NCBI GenBank assembly: GCA_025331435.1
Contig: JAIWNI010000086.1
Coordinates: 1 to 64,000, forward strand
Direction: 5' to 3'
Length of the DNA: 64,000 bases
Origin: Choanephora cucurbitarum
Taxonomy: Eukaryota; Mucoromycota; Mucoromycetes; Mucorales; Choanephoraceae
The notes under the pieces are model-generated. The model did no database searches. It had not been told where the DNA came from and worked only from the letters and a program-made list of their open reading frames with translations. Of the stretch, positions 42,883 through 55,547 are shown piece by piece; within the stretch, counting starts at the first letter, position 1; the number at the start of each line of letters is the position of its first letter. The position numbers and the translations under genes are program-made.

Positions 42883-45800
42883 TTAATGGTCATATGCAAG
42901 AATGGTGCCTAACCATTTTTCAACAGTTTCCACTTGCATGTTTTTACGAGCAGCATAATCTTTGATCTGATCCTTTTCTATTTTACCAACAGCGAAATAT
43001 TTACTCTGTGAATGTCCAAACAACAAGCCACTGACACTAGCAGGTGGATCCATAGCGAGTGACTCTGTCAAGGTAATGCCTGTCTTTTCGGCAATAGAGC
43101 CCAGGCGCCACATGGTCTCCTTTTCAGTATGATCTGGTTGGGAAGGGTACCCAGGAGCAGGGCGAATACCTTGGTAACGAACAGCAAAGAGATCAGCAGC
43201 AGACAAATGTTCCTCTGAGGCATATCCCCAGTCTTCTTTACGCACTTGCTCATGAAGTGCTTCAGCAAATGCCTCTGCTAAACGATCTGCTATGGCCTTT
43301 GCCATGATACTGTTATAGTCATCCCCATCTTCTTCATACTGCTTTACAAGTTCATCACAACCGAAACCGGTACTGACAGCAAACATACCAACATAATCGG
43401 GTATTTGAGAAGCTTTTGGAGACACGAAATCTGAAAGACAATAATAAGGCTCATCCGTATCCTTTTCTGCCTGTTGACGAAGACCGTAAAAAGTAGCTAT
43501 GGTATCTGTACAACTCTCGTCTGAGTACACTTCAATATCATCACCTACCGCATGAGCGGGGTAGAATCCAACAAGACCTCGAGCCTCTAAACGGTTTTGA
43601 GAGATGATTGTATTGAGCATATCCTGTGCATCATTGTACAAGCGCTTGGCTTCGACGCCTACATGTTCATCATCAAAGATCTTGGGAAACCCTCTATTAG
43701 GATAACGACCACGCAATTGGAAGACTTGGAAGAAAGGGTTCCAGTCGATATGGTCTACAAGTTTCTTGAGAGGATAGTTATTGTATACTTTGGTGCCCAA
43801 GAACTTGGGTTTGATAGCAGGAGGATGTTTAAGCCAGTCAATTTGCATTTTCTTTTCTCTTGCTGCCTCAATAGAAAGAAGACATCGTTCCTCCAAGCCT
43901 TCATAATACTCTTCTCGCATTTCATCATATTCTTCACGAATGTCTTGAGCAAAATCTTCTTTTAGGTTATCGTCCAAGAGACTAGCAACAACAGGAACAC
44001 TACGAGAAGCATCCAGGACATAGATGGTAGGCGATGCGTATTGTGGAGCAATTTTGACAGCGGTATGCATCTTACTAGTAGTAGCACCGCCGATCAGAAT
44101 GGGGATTGTCAGACCTGCTTTTTGACATTCTTTAGCCACAATCACCATTTCTTCTAAAGAAGGTGTAATCAATCCAGACAGACCGATCACATCTGCCTTT
44201 TGCTCGATAGCTGTCTTGATGATGACATCGCAAGGAACCATGACTCCCAAATCGATGACCTTGTAATTGTTGCAACCCAATACAACACCACAAATATTCT
44301 TGCCAATATCATGCACATCGCCTTTGACAGTGGCCATCACTATTGTACCATTTCCTTTCATTTCTGTTTCACCTGATAATGCCATATCTTGTTCCTTTTC
44401 GATCTTGATAAACTCAACTAAATGAGCTACAGCTTTCTTCATCACACTAATATAATAAAAATTAAAAACAGTTTCTTTCATAAAGTCTCCGAAAAAAACA
44501 CTCCTACCGAGCAGAACGAATGACTTGAGGTAAAAACATCTTTCCTTTGCCAAAGAGATCACCGACCACATTCATACCGGCCATCAAGGGACCTTCAATC
44601 ACATTGAGAGATCGAGGATACTTTTCTTTATCCAATCGTGCTTCTTCTGTATCTTCTACAATATGCTTCATGATACCCTTGACCAAGGCATGTGTAATAC
44701 GTTCAGTCACAGCCCAGTTTCTCCATTCTTCTTGGTCCTCGTCTTTTTTTGCATCTTTAGAATGTGCTTTAGCGTATTCTAATAACTTCTCTGTGACTTC
44801 AGGATCGCGATTCCATACAGCATCTTCACAGAGCGTCAAGAGATCTTTAGGGATATCGTCATATACAGTTAAGAAACCAGCATTGACGATGCCCATGTCC
44901 ATGCCACATTTTACTGTATGGTACAAAAAGACAGAGTGCATTGCTTCACGTACTTTGTCCATACCTCGAAAGGCAAATGACAGATTGGATACACCACCAC
45001 TTATTTTTGCGCCTGGTAGAGTGCTTTTAATACCTCTACAAGCCTCGATAAATTCAACAGCATAGTTGTTATGTTCCTCTATACATTGTTGTATTTGAGT
45101 TAGACGAATTGACGAGAGGCGTACATCTGTCTCCTATTTCAAAGCTCTCTGTTAAAACACTTACCCATGCCGGTAGCAATGGTGAGAATATTGGGATCAA
45201 AAATAATATCATATGGATTGAATCTATTCAAAAAAAGAAAGAAGGTGAGAAGATGAGATGATGATATTGAATTCTTATTATCTACTTACCCAACTTTATC
45301 AACTAAAATTCGATAAGAACGTGTACAAATCTCTATCTTTCTATCTGCTTCAGCTGCTTGACCAATCTCATCAAACTAATTATAGAACGACAATCAGTCT
45401 TTTTTTTTTCCTCTCTCTATGGAATTCAATAGTGTAAACATTACAGCCATCACAACAACAGCAGCACCAAATCGTTTAATGATCTTTGCTTTCTTGATAA
45501 ACTCTTCTTCTCCTTCCTTCAACGAGATAGAATTGACAATACATTTTCCCTGAGCACATCGGAGACCAGCTTCAATCACTGCAAAATTAGAAGAATCAAC
45601 CATCAAGGGTACACGTGCACAATCAGGATCCGAGGCAAGCATATTAAGAAACTTTGTCATGGCCGCTTTACCGTCCAACAGACCTTCATCAAAATTAACA
45701 TCGACCACTTGAGCACCATTCTCAACCTGTGCTCGAGCAATGGCCAAAGCTTCTTCATATTCGTTTTTCAAGATGTGTCGACAAAACTTTCTTGATCCGG

Positions 45801-47268
45801 CCACATTACAGCGCTCGCCTACATTGACAAAACCAGTGGTCTCGTCTACACGAAGGACTTCAAGACCAGACAACAACATGACATCTGATTTAGAGGCAGG
45901 TTTTGGACGTGGACTGTATTTTCTACATGCTTCTGCAACAGCCTAAGTAGATTGTTGTCATTAGAGAATTCTATTTCTTTAGTTATCTTTCTTTCTTTTT
46001 TTTTTTGGCTTACTTTGATATGATCGGGTGTTGTACCACAACAACCACCTACAATTGTAACAAGCCCTTCCTTGGCAAATGGTTCAACATTACTTGCCAT
46101 GACTTCAGGACTTTCGTCATATTCACCCATTGCATTAGGAAGACCCTAAAAGTAAAGTCATTAGGTTTAAAGACATTCAGATATGATGATAATTACAGCA
46201 TTTGGATAGCAAATGATATGAGCATCTGTAAATCGACTAATGTTCTGTACAAAAGGCTTCATCTGTTCAGCACCTAAAGCGCAATTCAGACCAAAAGCAA
46301 CAGGTTTAGCATGATTCAAAGAAGTTACAAATGCTTCTCCTGTTTGACCCGAAAGGGTACGACCACTTTGATCCACAATGGTGCCTGAAATAAACAAGGG
46401 AACTCGGGATCGACTAAAGTCAATAGAATTTAATTCCATGCTGATATATATTTTCCTGTACTTTACTTGTCTTCTTCAATGACCAAATCAATGGCAAATA
46501 AAGCAGCCTTTGCATTGAGTGTATCGAAAATCGTTTCAACCAATAGAATATCAGATCCACCATCTAAAAGACCGCGTACCTGCTCAGCATAGGCCGTGAC
46601 CAATTCATCAAAGGTAACATTTCTTTCAGCTGGGTTTTCAACTGAAGGAGAAATGGAACAAGTACGATTGGTAGGGCCAATGGCACCACAGACAAATCGA
46701 GGAACACCTGTTTCTTTTGTCACCTTAAGAGATAAAAAAAAAATTTCGAGTCAATCAATAAGTTCTCTTGTTAGAAGAAAGTAATTTACATCTTGACATG
46801 CTCGTTTAGCTAAAGCAGCGCCTTCTTTATTAAGTCTATAAGCATAATCCTCCAATCCATAATCTAATTGAGCAATCGAGGTAGAACTGAATGTGTTTGT
46901 TTCAATCATATCGGCGCCTGCTTCAAGATATTGACGGTGAATTGTATAGATGGCTTCGGGTTTTGTCAAGGTCAACAGGTCATTGTTGCCTCGAAGGTCC
47001 TTTTTCCAATCGGCAAATTCTTGGCCTAAAATGTGATAAGTCATCTCATTGGAATGCAATTCTCTTGTTGACTACCTCTAAAATCAGCCTCTTGAAGTTT
47101 CAGACGTTGTACCATTGTTCCCATAGCACCATCAAGGAACATGATACGCTCTTTTAGTGTCTTGTCAAGATAAGCAAACGTGTCTATGGCTGTTCAAAAA
47201 AAAGAGAGGAGTCAGATAAGTAAAGCAAGAGATTGAAGGCATTATTCTCTAACAAACACAGTACTCAT
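42883..47268 (-). CDS. metH: Cobalamin-dependent methionine synthase (MetH)
   Basis: Transfers the methyl group of 5-methyltetrahydrofolate to homocysteine through a B12 cofactor. Eleven exons on the minus strand (47268-47265, 47189-47076, 47025-46790, 46723-46467, 46440-46197, 46145-46014, 45942-45445, 45375-45290, 45223-45165, 45078-44508, 44446-42883) give 1254 aa (E. coli 1227). The homocysteine domain has the Zn ligands in GLNCALG and GGCCGTTP. The folate domain has [10 protein letters not shown]. The B12 module has [15 protein letters not shown] with the axial His. The activation domain has [15 protein letters not shown] and [12 protein letters not shown]. The first exon is only ATG-A and is uncertain; intron 4 is just 26 nt. 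B12 must be taken up, since fungi do not make it. Confidence 0.93.
46441..46466 (-). other. Ultrashort 26-nt intron inside MetH
   Basis: Begins GTAAAG and ends ATCAG on the minus strand. The flanking exons keep frame only with this removal, because the unspliced frame meets TAA immediately. Neighbouring introns are 50-90 nt. The protein loop encoded there is variable among MetH proteins, so a slightly different boundary cannot be excluded. Confidence 0.6.
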
Positions 47269-48456
47269 TTCTGCAATGGTGTCAAAATAGAAAAAGTTTA
47301 AAAAACAAGAAAAGAAGAAAGTTGACCACCCACAAGAAAAAAAAGGCAAAAACCTTACTGTCTTGTATTACAAGAATAGATCGAAACGATCTTAATATTT
47401 CCAAAACAATCACTTGATGAGCGAATGAGATTGAAGCTTATTTCTAAATTCAGCCTATCACTCTTATGCATTATTGAGATACACAAGTATGAGATTCAAG
47501 AACTATATCAATGCAAAACAAATCAAAGCCAAATACGCCTATGTAAAATCATTTATCATGGACCGAAAACGCAATGGATTGCATATGGCTGATGGACTTG
47601 GTTGCTGCAACGTCATAACTTTTGCTCTCTCTCGGAGTTCTTTTTCCGGGTATTTTTGCTTGCATAGCTTTCTTTGTACATCTCTTAGTTTCAACAGGCA
47701 TCTCATAGAACTCAATCTGTATGCATGAGGTAGATTGAGTTTTCTTTTAGTTGGTCTACATACAAGATTTTTACAGACTTGACCTTATACTCTGTCTTAA
47801 AAAGACTCTATGACTTCTCACCAATTCTCTTCAAAAGAAACCACAACCCTGCGATTCCTTAAGCGATTCGTAACCAGAGTTTGATGTATTCAGCAATGGA
47901 AAGAAGTTTTTCTAGCCACTCTTTCCCAACCTTTTATTCTTTATGACTGTCCGCCTAAGCCTGAAGAAGAAGCAGTACGAATCAAAAGTAAACACCTCGT
48001 TTCAAACCTACTGTTGCTATGACTTGGAAGAAGAAAAGGGCTTTGAGGTGCCAATGCAAGATAGAGACAGACTACCAAAAAAGGAAACACGTTGGTGTAT
48101 TTGCTCACCATTGGTTTGATCAAGTCTAAGTCCTAAGCAAATTAAATTCCCAATGAAGAGTACATGAGATGCTTGAAGATACATGTGCGTATAGATATAT
48201 ATGTACATATTAGGTGTTATCATAGTGTTCTATGGACAAAGGGAAAGACCACAGGTGATCTCAAGGTGACCTTTCTATTGGGATATATCATGGGATTTGA
48301 TGGTTTAAGCCCTTCCCCCCTTTTTTTACCCCTCTCAGTCATTTCTATAATTGTTACAGTGTCAAATAAAAGATACAAACAAACACACAGGATCATAGAT
48401 AAAGTGCCCTGACGAATATTTGATAAGATTAATACCAGTATGAATCATATATGAAA

Positions 48457-48481
48457 GAGAGAGAGAGAGAGAGAGAGAGAG
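48457..48481. repeat. GA microsatellite
   Basis: About 12 GA units. Confidence 0.9.
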
Positions 48482-48513
48482 TAGTGTGGCTCTCTAAGAT
48501 GGAGCGAAAAGGC

Positions 48514-48541
48514 GTGAGTGAGAAGGTGTGAGTGAGAAGGT
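48514..48541. repeat. Two tandem copies of a 14-bp unit
   Basis: GTGAGTGAGAAGGT occurs twice without a gap. Confidence 0.9.
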
Positions 48542-49229
48542 AGATATACACCATGTAGCTATCATAAGCTTAATGATGAATGCTGCCTTCATTTTGAAGA
48601 TATTCATTGTTTCGCTTTAAATGGCAACAAGAAGTTTTGATTGTTAAGCCAAAAAAGTAAATTAAATGTGCTATCATCATTTTGATTGGCCTAAAAAGAA
48701 GCCTGGTTTCTATTTTTGAAGATCTTGATTTCAAATACAATTCACTGATATTTTTATCTCGGCCCCGCCACCTAATCTCTAGCAAAAGCAAGTGAAATGT
48801 TGTCAATTCATCTACTTTTTGATCCATTCACTTCCAAGTCTTTTGTTTTACCCTTAATTCACCATCTGATTACACACACACACCCCTTTTTTTCCATATA
48901 AATAAAAGAAAAAAATTATATATATAAATCAGCGGTCAGAATCATGACGAGCTTGAACTCCGCCTTCCACAGTGTATTTTTTTTTCTTTGATAATTCTCT
49001 TACTTTTTTACTCCCTTTTTTTTTTTTCTTTCTCTATTTTTTTCTCCTTTCTCATTTTAAGCACTATCTTATAGAAGAGGAAAGACAACTTCTCTCTTTC
49101 ATTTTTTAATATTTTGCCTTCTATTGTCTCTTAGTTAGAGAAAGCTGCTTATAACAAAAACCTATCACTTTCTCTATAACAAACATATCTTTTTCTTCTT
49201 CTTGCTTGGACTAGTTGATGCGCTCACTG

Positions 49230-50463
49230 ATGGATTTGAGAGTCGGAAACAAATATAGAATTGGTAGAAAGATTGGTGCAGGTTCTTTTGGTGATATCTA
49301 TCTTGGTAAGTCTTGTTTCTTATTGTTTGAACATACTGACTGAATGCAATATGATCCTAGGTACAAACATCATTACAGGCGAAGAAGTAGCTATCAAGCT
49401 AGAGTCAGTCAAAGCCAAACATCCTCAACTAGAATATGAAGCTAAAGTATACAAGGCATTGTCTGGGGGTGTAGGTGTTCCTTTTGTACGATGGTTTGGT
49501 GCAGAATGTGATTATTTTGCTATGGTCATTGATTTATTAGGACGTAAGTGAATTGACATGGTATGTGAGAGTAAGGCTAGTAACAATCCTATAGCTTCAC
49601 TTGAAGACCTCTTTAATTTCTGTAACCGTAAATTTACATTAAAGACAGTCCTCTTGTTGGCTGATCAGATGGTAAGTGATTGGAATCTATAAAGAAGGAG
49701 AGCATGGATTGACATACTGTCTTTTAGTTATCCCGCATTGAATATGTACACAGTAAAAACTTCATTCACCGTGATATCAAGCCTGACAATTTTTTGATGG
49801 GTGTCGGTAAACGAGGCAATCAGGTCAATATCATTGATTTTGGTCTGGCCAAGAAATACCGTGACCCACGTACCCACCTGCATATCCCCTACAGAGAAAA
49901 CAAGAATTTGACGGGTACAGCACGTTATGCCAGTATCAATACACACTTGGGTGTTGAACAATCGAGACGTGACGATCTTGAATCACTTGGTTATGTTCTC
50001 ATGTATTTCTGCCGAGGCAGTTTACCTTGGCAAGGATTAAAGGCTACCACAAAGAAGCAAAAGTATGATCGTATCATGGAAAAAAAGATGACGACACCCA
50101 CAGAACTCTTGTGCCGTGGTTTCCCTAGCGAATTTGCCATCTATCTCAACTATACTCGTTCATTACGATTCGATGATAAACCAGATTATGCTTATCTTCG
50201 CAAACTGTTCAGGGATCTGTTTGTCAGAGAAGGATATACTTATGATTATGTGTTTGATTGGACTATATATTCAGCAGTAAGTAAGATAGTGGGTCTTTGA
50301 GAATGATAGCTGACTATTGTGTTAGAATGAAAGGGCTAAGGCAGGCTCTACTTCCAATGTACAGCAGAAAAAGGATGAATTGATGAAGAACATAAATGAA
50401 CAACCACCACCACCAGAGGAAACATTCACTTCTTTCCGTCGGACCGCTCCCTTTAAGCCCTAA
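49230..50463 (+). CDS. Casein kinase 1 (delta/epsilon, Hrr25-like)
   Basis: Ser/Thr kinase of the CK1 family. Exons 49230-49305, 49361-49543, 49595-49671, 49728-50276 and 50326-50463 give 340 aa. The kinase starts [20 protein letters not shown] at the canonical ATG 49230; an in-frame ATG at 49218 would add four residues. Motifs are [28 protein letters not shown], the CK1 anion site near [14 protein letters not shown] and [12 protein letters not shown]. The tail after the kinase is short (about 45 aa, Pro/Gln-rich) with no C-terminal Cys pair, so it is not the membrane-bound Yck type. Roles in secretion, clock or DNA damage are typical of the group. It is convergent with GGA, 60 bp between stops. 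Confidence 0.95.
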
Positions 50464-50523
50464 AGAATCCCACTGTTTAATTTTATCATTAAAGAAAGAG
50501 GAAACACTTTTTTTTTATTATCC

Positions 50524-52715
50524 TTAATCATGATAATCGCCTGCTATTTCCATTGCAACACCGAATTGTTCATAGGTGATTTTATATCTAAGACGAAGTG
50601 GTTCCTATATGCAAAATAGGGTGGTTAGTTTTTTTAAGATAAGATATGTTACATGCTGTAGTTTCACCTTTTGGGGATTAGTCAATGCAATGATCTGAGT
50701 AATGGATCGACTGGATTTAGGTGGTAGTGTTTGAGAAGATTGAGGTTCAAGCTTGATTTGCATAGACTATAGAAAAGTGTGAGGAAACAGAAGCAGACTA
50801 AGCCAGTCTTTCTCTTACCTTGGGTGCAGCTAGTCTCAACATCAATTGATCCATAGGTGCAGTCGATTGATTAGAATAGAATGCCTTCATAAGACATTGA
50901 CTGCCTTGCTCCTTCACTTCTAATTCAATCAACAGACCATTTTTATTTACTAAAGTGATTGTTCTGGTGGAGCCCTGTTGAACTGGTGGAGGAAGAGAAG
51001 GTGAACTGATGATAGGCGAACTAAAAGAAGAAGAAGGAGGTGATATGTGTGTGTTGTGTTGAACAGGAGGTTGAGATGCACCACCCAAGAGATCAAAGAT
51101 GTCAGGTGTCTTTTGTGTGGATGGTGCTGGTGAGGATGTGTTGGAGACAGTTAGGTTGGTTCCAAAAATATCAGAAAGATCGTTGATGGTGGATTGTGCA
51201 GGTGGGGGCGTGGTGGTGGTGTTGTCAACACTGTCATCTAGATCAATCAAACTGATGGCCTGACGAGGTGCTTCTTCTGCACTGGTGGCTGTAGGAGGTT
51301 TACCACTGATCTCATAATGAGTGTCAAATAATCCCTTTCTGATATCAGCAAATTTAGCCATGGCATTATTAATCATGTCATTCAGAATCAACAGGTTTTC
51401 AATCTTATCGTTGTCTTCTTCCTCTGTAATCATCTTTTGAATCTTGGGTTGTGCACTAGCACAGGCACTCTTTAGATCCATGATGGTCTCGTTGCGATCG
51501 ACTCTTTCTCCGGGCTTCACAGTCTCAAGCATTTCATATAATAGAATGGTCTTATCTTGAATCTTGGCTAATTCATCTTCAAACTTTTGACCATAATCTG
51601 GTGTTTGTCTCGTATCCTTTGAAATCCGTTAGACACATTTGATTGTTTATGGCTCACGATGTCACTTACAAACCCTGACATGATCTTCATCAGACGATTG
51701 GCTTCTACGAGATCTTGAGGTCTACCTCGACGAATCAGTTCTTGAAGTTTCTAATAGAAAAACATTGAAATAAGTGCCAAGGTAAATAAAACATAGGTAT
51801 GTGTATCTTACAGCGGATTGAGCAATTCGATCTTCTTCTTCGAGTTCATGAGCAGATTTCAATGACTAAAAAGGTAAGAGACATCAGTTTCACTTGGTTA
51901 TGCCAAACATATCTTCTGTCTATCCAACTTACATCAGATGGTGCTAATGCAGCCACAGAGGCATCTCTCAAATCAGGGAAACGATAGCCTATGAACACAG
52001 TTTAGACTAAGGTTGTCTAATGTATTACTTTGCCTTCTCTTTCTTTCTATTTTACCTTTAAATCGAAGCAATCGATACATATCTTTAATATGAACCAAAT
52101 CATCCTTATGCTTGGAGATTTCCGTCAATGCCACCTTCCATTCTTTAATCAAATAGAGAATACGTTGAATCACTGGATTGGGGAATGGCTTATAGGTTCC
52201 CAAAGAATTGAATACAACCGAATAAAGCTAATATACGACATTGCACTTACAGCTGGACGCTCAGGGAATTTACGGACTAATTCGTTTAGAAACTCTTTTG
52301 TTGCAATCTGAAGGTGAAAGGGATAACCACAATTCTTGACACAATTATCAAGTAACTGTTACAATAAAGCGGTTTAATGCAATGACATCACATCTATCCA
52401 TTGTAACAAAAAACTTACTGTCAGTGCCAGCATAGCCTGATTGATATTCTTGCTATTGATAAGTTTCACAATAGTAAAGGCTGCTTCTCTAGGTCTATCA
52501 TCGAAAGTTGAGATACTAAAGAGTCATATAGAAAAAAGCTCAACTTACGCACTGCCTTGTTTTTTGTTAATCATCTCACAAATCTCGAGATTAAGACTGA
52601 GTTCAGGTTCAAAGCGTGCAGGACTGCATGCTCCCTCTATAAAGATGTTATTTTGTTTGCTCATAACTCGAATGATATACAACTTGCCTATAATAGTAAC
52701 CAACGTGCTTGGCAT
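50524..52715 (-). CDS. GGA: GGA clathrin adaptor (VHS-GAT-GAE)
   Basis: Arf-dependent adaptor for trafficking from trans-Golgi to endosomes. Eleven exons on the minus strand (52715-52688, 52636-52549, 52515-52419, 52355-52251, 52188-52056, 51988-51933, 51865-51812, 51750-51670, 51616-50819, 50766-50668, 50604-50524) give 539 aa. A VHS domain (ACSPARFEPELSLNLEICE, LLDNCVKNCGYPFHLQI) covers residues 10-150. A GAT helix bundle follows, then a hinge with a clathrin-box-like LIDLD. The gamma-ear domain (ITLVNKNGLLIELEV, then DQLMLRLAAPKSMQIKLEPQSS) ends the protein. The first intron uses a GC donor (GCAAGT), needed to give IEGACSPARF. Domain order fixes the family. Confidence 0.93.
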
Positions 52716-53898
52716 CGAGTGTTATAAGGTATAAGAAAAAAAAGAAAAAGAAAAATACAGAAGAAAAAAAAAGTCGTGCAAAGTGGTCTTGATGGTTGCG
52801 TTATATGTAATTTAGAGCCAATAGTAGCTATTTATTTTCCAAACACGCTTTATGGACTTTATACAGTAGTATTCGAATTCAGACCCTATGTATATTTTCT
52901 CTCTCTTACAACTTGTGTTTCAAAGACCTTCATGCGCTATTTGCTCTCAATATCACTTGTCTGTCCTATTTCGAGATAGCTATATTCATTCATTCAATCA
53001 TTATGAAAAGGAGAAAGGGAAGCGTTGGTTATCTTCATAAAGTGTTTCTGTTATTAACTGTCTCCGATGGTTTCTAATTTTGGTTTATTGTCATTTGTCT
53101 CGAGAGTGTTACTCTAGGTCCCATCAATAGACTGGTAGGATAAAACCAAACTAAGCAGAGAAGACTGCATGAAAAAATTAATAGGATTTTCTTGCTGCTT
53201 GAACTCTTTAAGATGAGAATAGAAAACCATACAAAAAAAGAAGAGCATCTTTATAAACTCTGTTCGCTCAATACTTCAGCTTGTTCAAGTAGTCCTTTTC
53301 CTTCTTTCTTTTTGTATAAAAGACATCTGTGACCATTCTGAAGCTACTAATACATACTTTCTTTTGTATGTTATGACTTGTCTATCAAGTCTAACAACTC
53401 CTTGTTCGTTTCTTTCTGCTGAATAGACATCGTTTGGAAAAAAAGGCAACTCCCTTTTTATTCCGGATAAAGATAATCCGTGTGCGGGATTATAATTAAG
53501 CACAGAGACTGTAAAGCACAACAATTTGGAAACAACTCATACCGTTTCTGAAACACACAATAGATTTTTCAAAAAAAGCATATTTTGAAACACTACAAGG
53601 ATATCGTTACTGATTAAATGTGGTGTTTCAACTCTTTCGGCTTTGTGCTAGTTGTCTCATAAGATATATTGCAGAGAAAGAAGCTTTAAAGAAGTTTTGA
53701 GTGGAGAAGCCTATGAAGTTTAAATTTTCCTTTTTTGAAAAAAGTCATCTGAATTTTTGTAATGCGAATTATCTCACATAAGTCGCACAGGCATTAATTG
53801 GATTTCCGAAGTCTATTCTATCCTCTTTCTTTTTCTCTCTCTCTTTTTTTTTCTTCTTTTACCTAATTTTTTTCTTTCTATACAAAAGAACATTCATC
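52716..53898. other. Intergenic region, no gene seen
   Basis: About 1.2 kb between divergent GGA and DSC3. AT-rich, with a pyrimidine-rich run before DSC3 (53818-53880). An open minus-strand frame at 53285-53524 shows no family features. Confidence 0.55.
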
Positions 53899-54891
53899 AT
53901 GACAGGCAATGACTTGAACCTTCATATTCGATGGAATAATCAACCTGATTTAGTACTGTCTATTCACTATACATTAGACACAATTCAATCTATCAAACAA
54001 AAGGTATGCGGAGAGTAGTGGGTTGAGTGAGCCATAATTCATTTATATTACCTTTTATAGATAAAAATGGCTGCACCACGTCAAACAGACCAAAAAATGC
54101 TTCGGCTCATCTACCGAGGCCAGTTGCTAGATCAAGATCAAGCGCAATTGTCTGATTATGGCATTATCTATCAACCGCGCCTCTTCTTCCATTGTGCTCT
54201 CTCAAACAACACTTTATCGAGAAGCCAACAGCAACAACATCAACAAGGACAACAGCAGAGCAGAGAAAGACATCATGTAACTATGCGAGTTTCAATCGGA
54301 GAGAAAGTAGATGATATCATTTTTGTTGACCTTTCTTTGTTTAGACTAAACGTCTGACTGGCTTCGATCAATTGGTAGAGTCTGGCTATAATGAAGAAGA
54401 GATTCGTAGCATTCGATTTAGATTTCATCAGTCACACCCAGACTATGTAGATGGTGGTAAGTACATGAGTAAGCTTGTCTTGGAGAACAATTCTTATTGA
54501 TCTATCTTGTATAGAGCCTGTATCGCAAGAATTATTGGAATTAGAACAGGCATGGATTGAACAGAATGGTCCTTTTATACCACCTGAAGGATGTAAAGTA
54601 GCTTAACTGACTTTAGAAAACAACAGTTAACTCATTTTTTATTGTTTGTTAGCTGTGCAAGGTTCATTTAAGGAAATGGTATGTGGATTAATGTTGGGTT
54701 GTCTTTTGGGTATCTTGTGTCTGTTCTGGTTAAAGGAATCTGTCTTTACTAGGAGACATCAGATGGGTAAGTTGGAAATAGCCTGTACAGATGATTGATG
54801 TCTAACAATCTCTATGTTTTGAATGTTACTAGGTATTTTAGCAGGCATGTTGATCAATGTGTCTTGTGGTGTTATGCATGTCTATTCCTGA
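53899..54891 (+). CDS. DSC3: DSC E3 ubiquitin ligase complex subunit 3 (DUF2407)
   Basis: Predicted Golgi/endosome membrane subunit of the Dsc ubiquitin ligase that cleaves SREBP precursors in fungi. Exons 53899-54003, 54061-54276, 54345-54456, 54515-54592, 54653-54766 and 54833-54891 keep frame. An N-terminal ubiquitin-like fold (residues 1-80: LHIRWNNQPDLVLSIHY, LRLIYRGQLLDQDQAQLSDYGI) is followed by a Gln-rich linker and the DUF2407 block LTGFDQLVESGYNEEEIRSI. The C-terminus has two hydrophobic segments (MVCGLMLGCLLGILCLFWL, ILAGMLINVSCGVMHV). The end of exon 2 could be 54276 or 54288; both are in frame, and they differ by four residues. Confidence 0.85.
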
Positions 54892-55547
54892 TTTGTTTGT
54901 AAATCTATCTATTCTTTTATGTGTAAATTTTCAGTGTAAATAGTATATAATTATATCTCTTTTTTTTTCTGGCTGTAAAAAAGAAAAACAAGTAAGCTTA
55001 TGTTGTCACTAGTGTTGCTAAATAAATGTATTCAAACAAGCTTATTTGGCTTATTTTCTATCTCATTTATACTGTGATTGATTTAATTAGACTAGCTAAT
55101 GATCGTAATCATTTAGTCATTTTGTGCTGTCATCACTTTGATTTTTTTCTATTGTTATTTATAGTTTCGGCTTTGCTTATAGGTTGGCAAAGTTATCCAA
55201 GATCTAGGTATTGTATGCTCTTGCTTAAAGGAAATAGCCTTTTTTTTATTAGTAGGGAGGAGCTGAAATTTTGGCATTTGAAGTCAATTGAATCATAATT
55301 TCAAATCTAGAGTCATACCAATTTGGGCATACATTCATATCAACCATGATATAAATGTTGCTAGTATAAACGCTTAAATACTATCCAATAAGTTTATTTT
55401 TAAATGCATCAAAAGAAAAGGGCAATGTGAAGAAATTCTTTTTTGTTTTAGCTTACAAAAGCTAAACTAGTTTTTTCTACCTGGGAGCTACAAGTTACCT
55501 TCAAGTAAAGGGGTTTGTATATTCAAGCAAAAAAAAAGGGGGGGGAA
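54892..55547. other. Intergenic region between convergent DSC3 and promethin-like genes
   Basis: About 0.65 kb of AT-rich sequence with poly-A and poly-G runs near 55530-55546. No gene is seen. Confidence 0.55.

Larger units (their letters stand above)
47269..49229. other. Intergenic region with GA microsatellite and short tandem repeat
   Basis: About 2 kb with no supported gene. It includes a GA microsatellite (48457-48481), a 14-bp tandem repeat at 48514-48541 and the pyrimidine-rich promoter of casein kinase (about 48960-49210). An open frame at 47474-47728 has no family features. Confidence 0.55.

Noticed and set aside
47474..47728. 84-codon open frame between MetH and casein kinase
   Set aside because: No family features, and I found no supporting exon pattern. 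A hydrophobic stretch in a second frame ends at a stop.
55026..55298. 90-codon hydrophobic frame after DSC3
   Set aside because: No splice or start context, low complexity, probably chance in AT-rich DNA.
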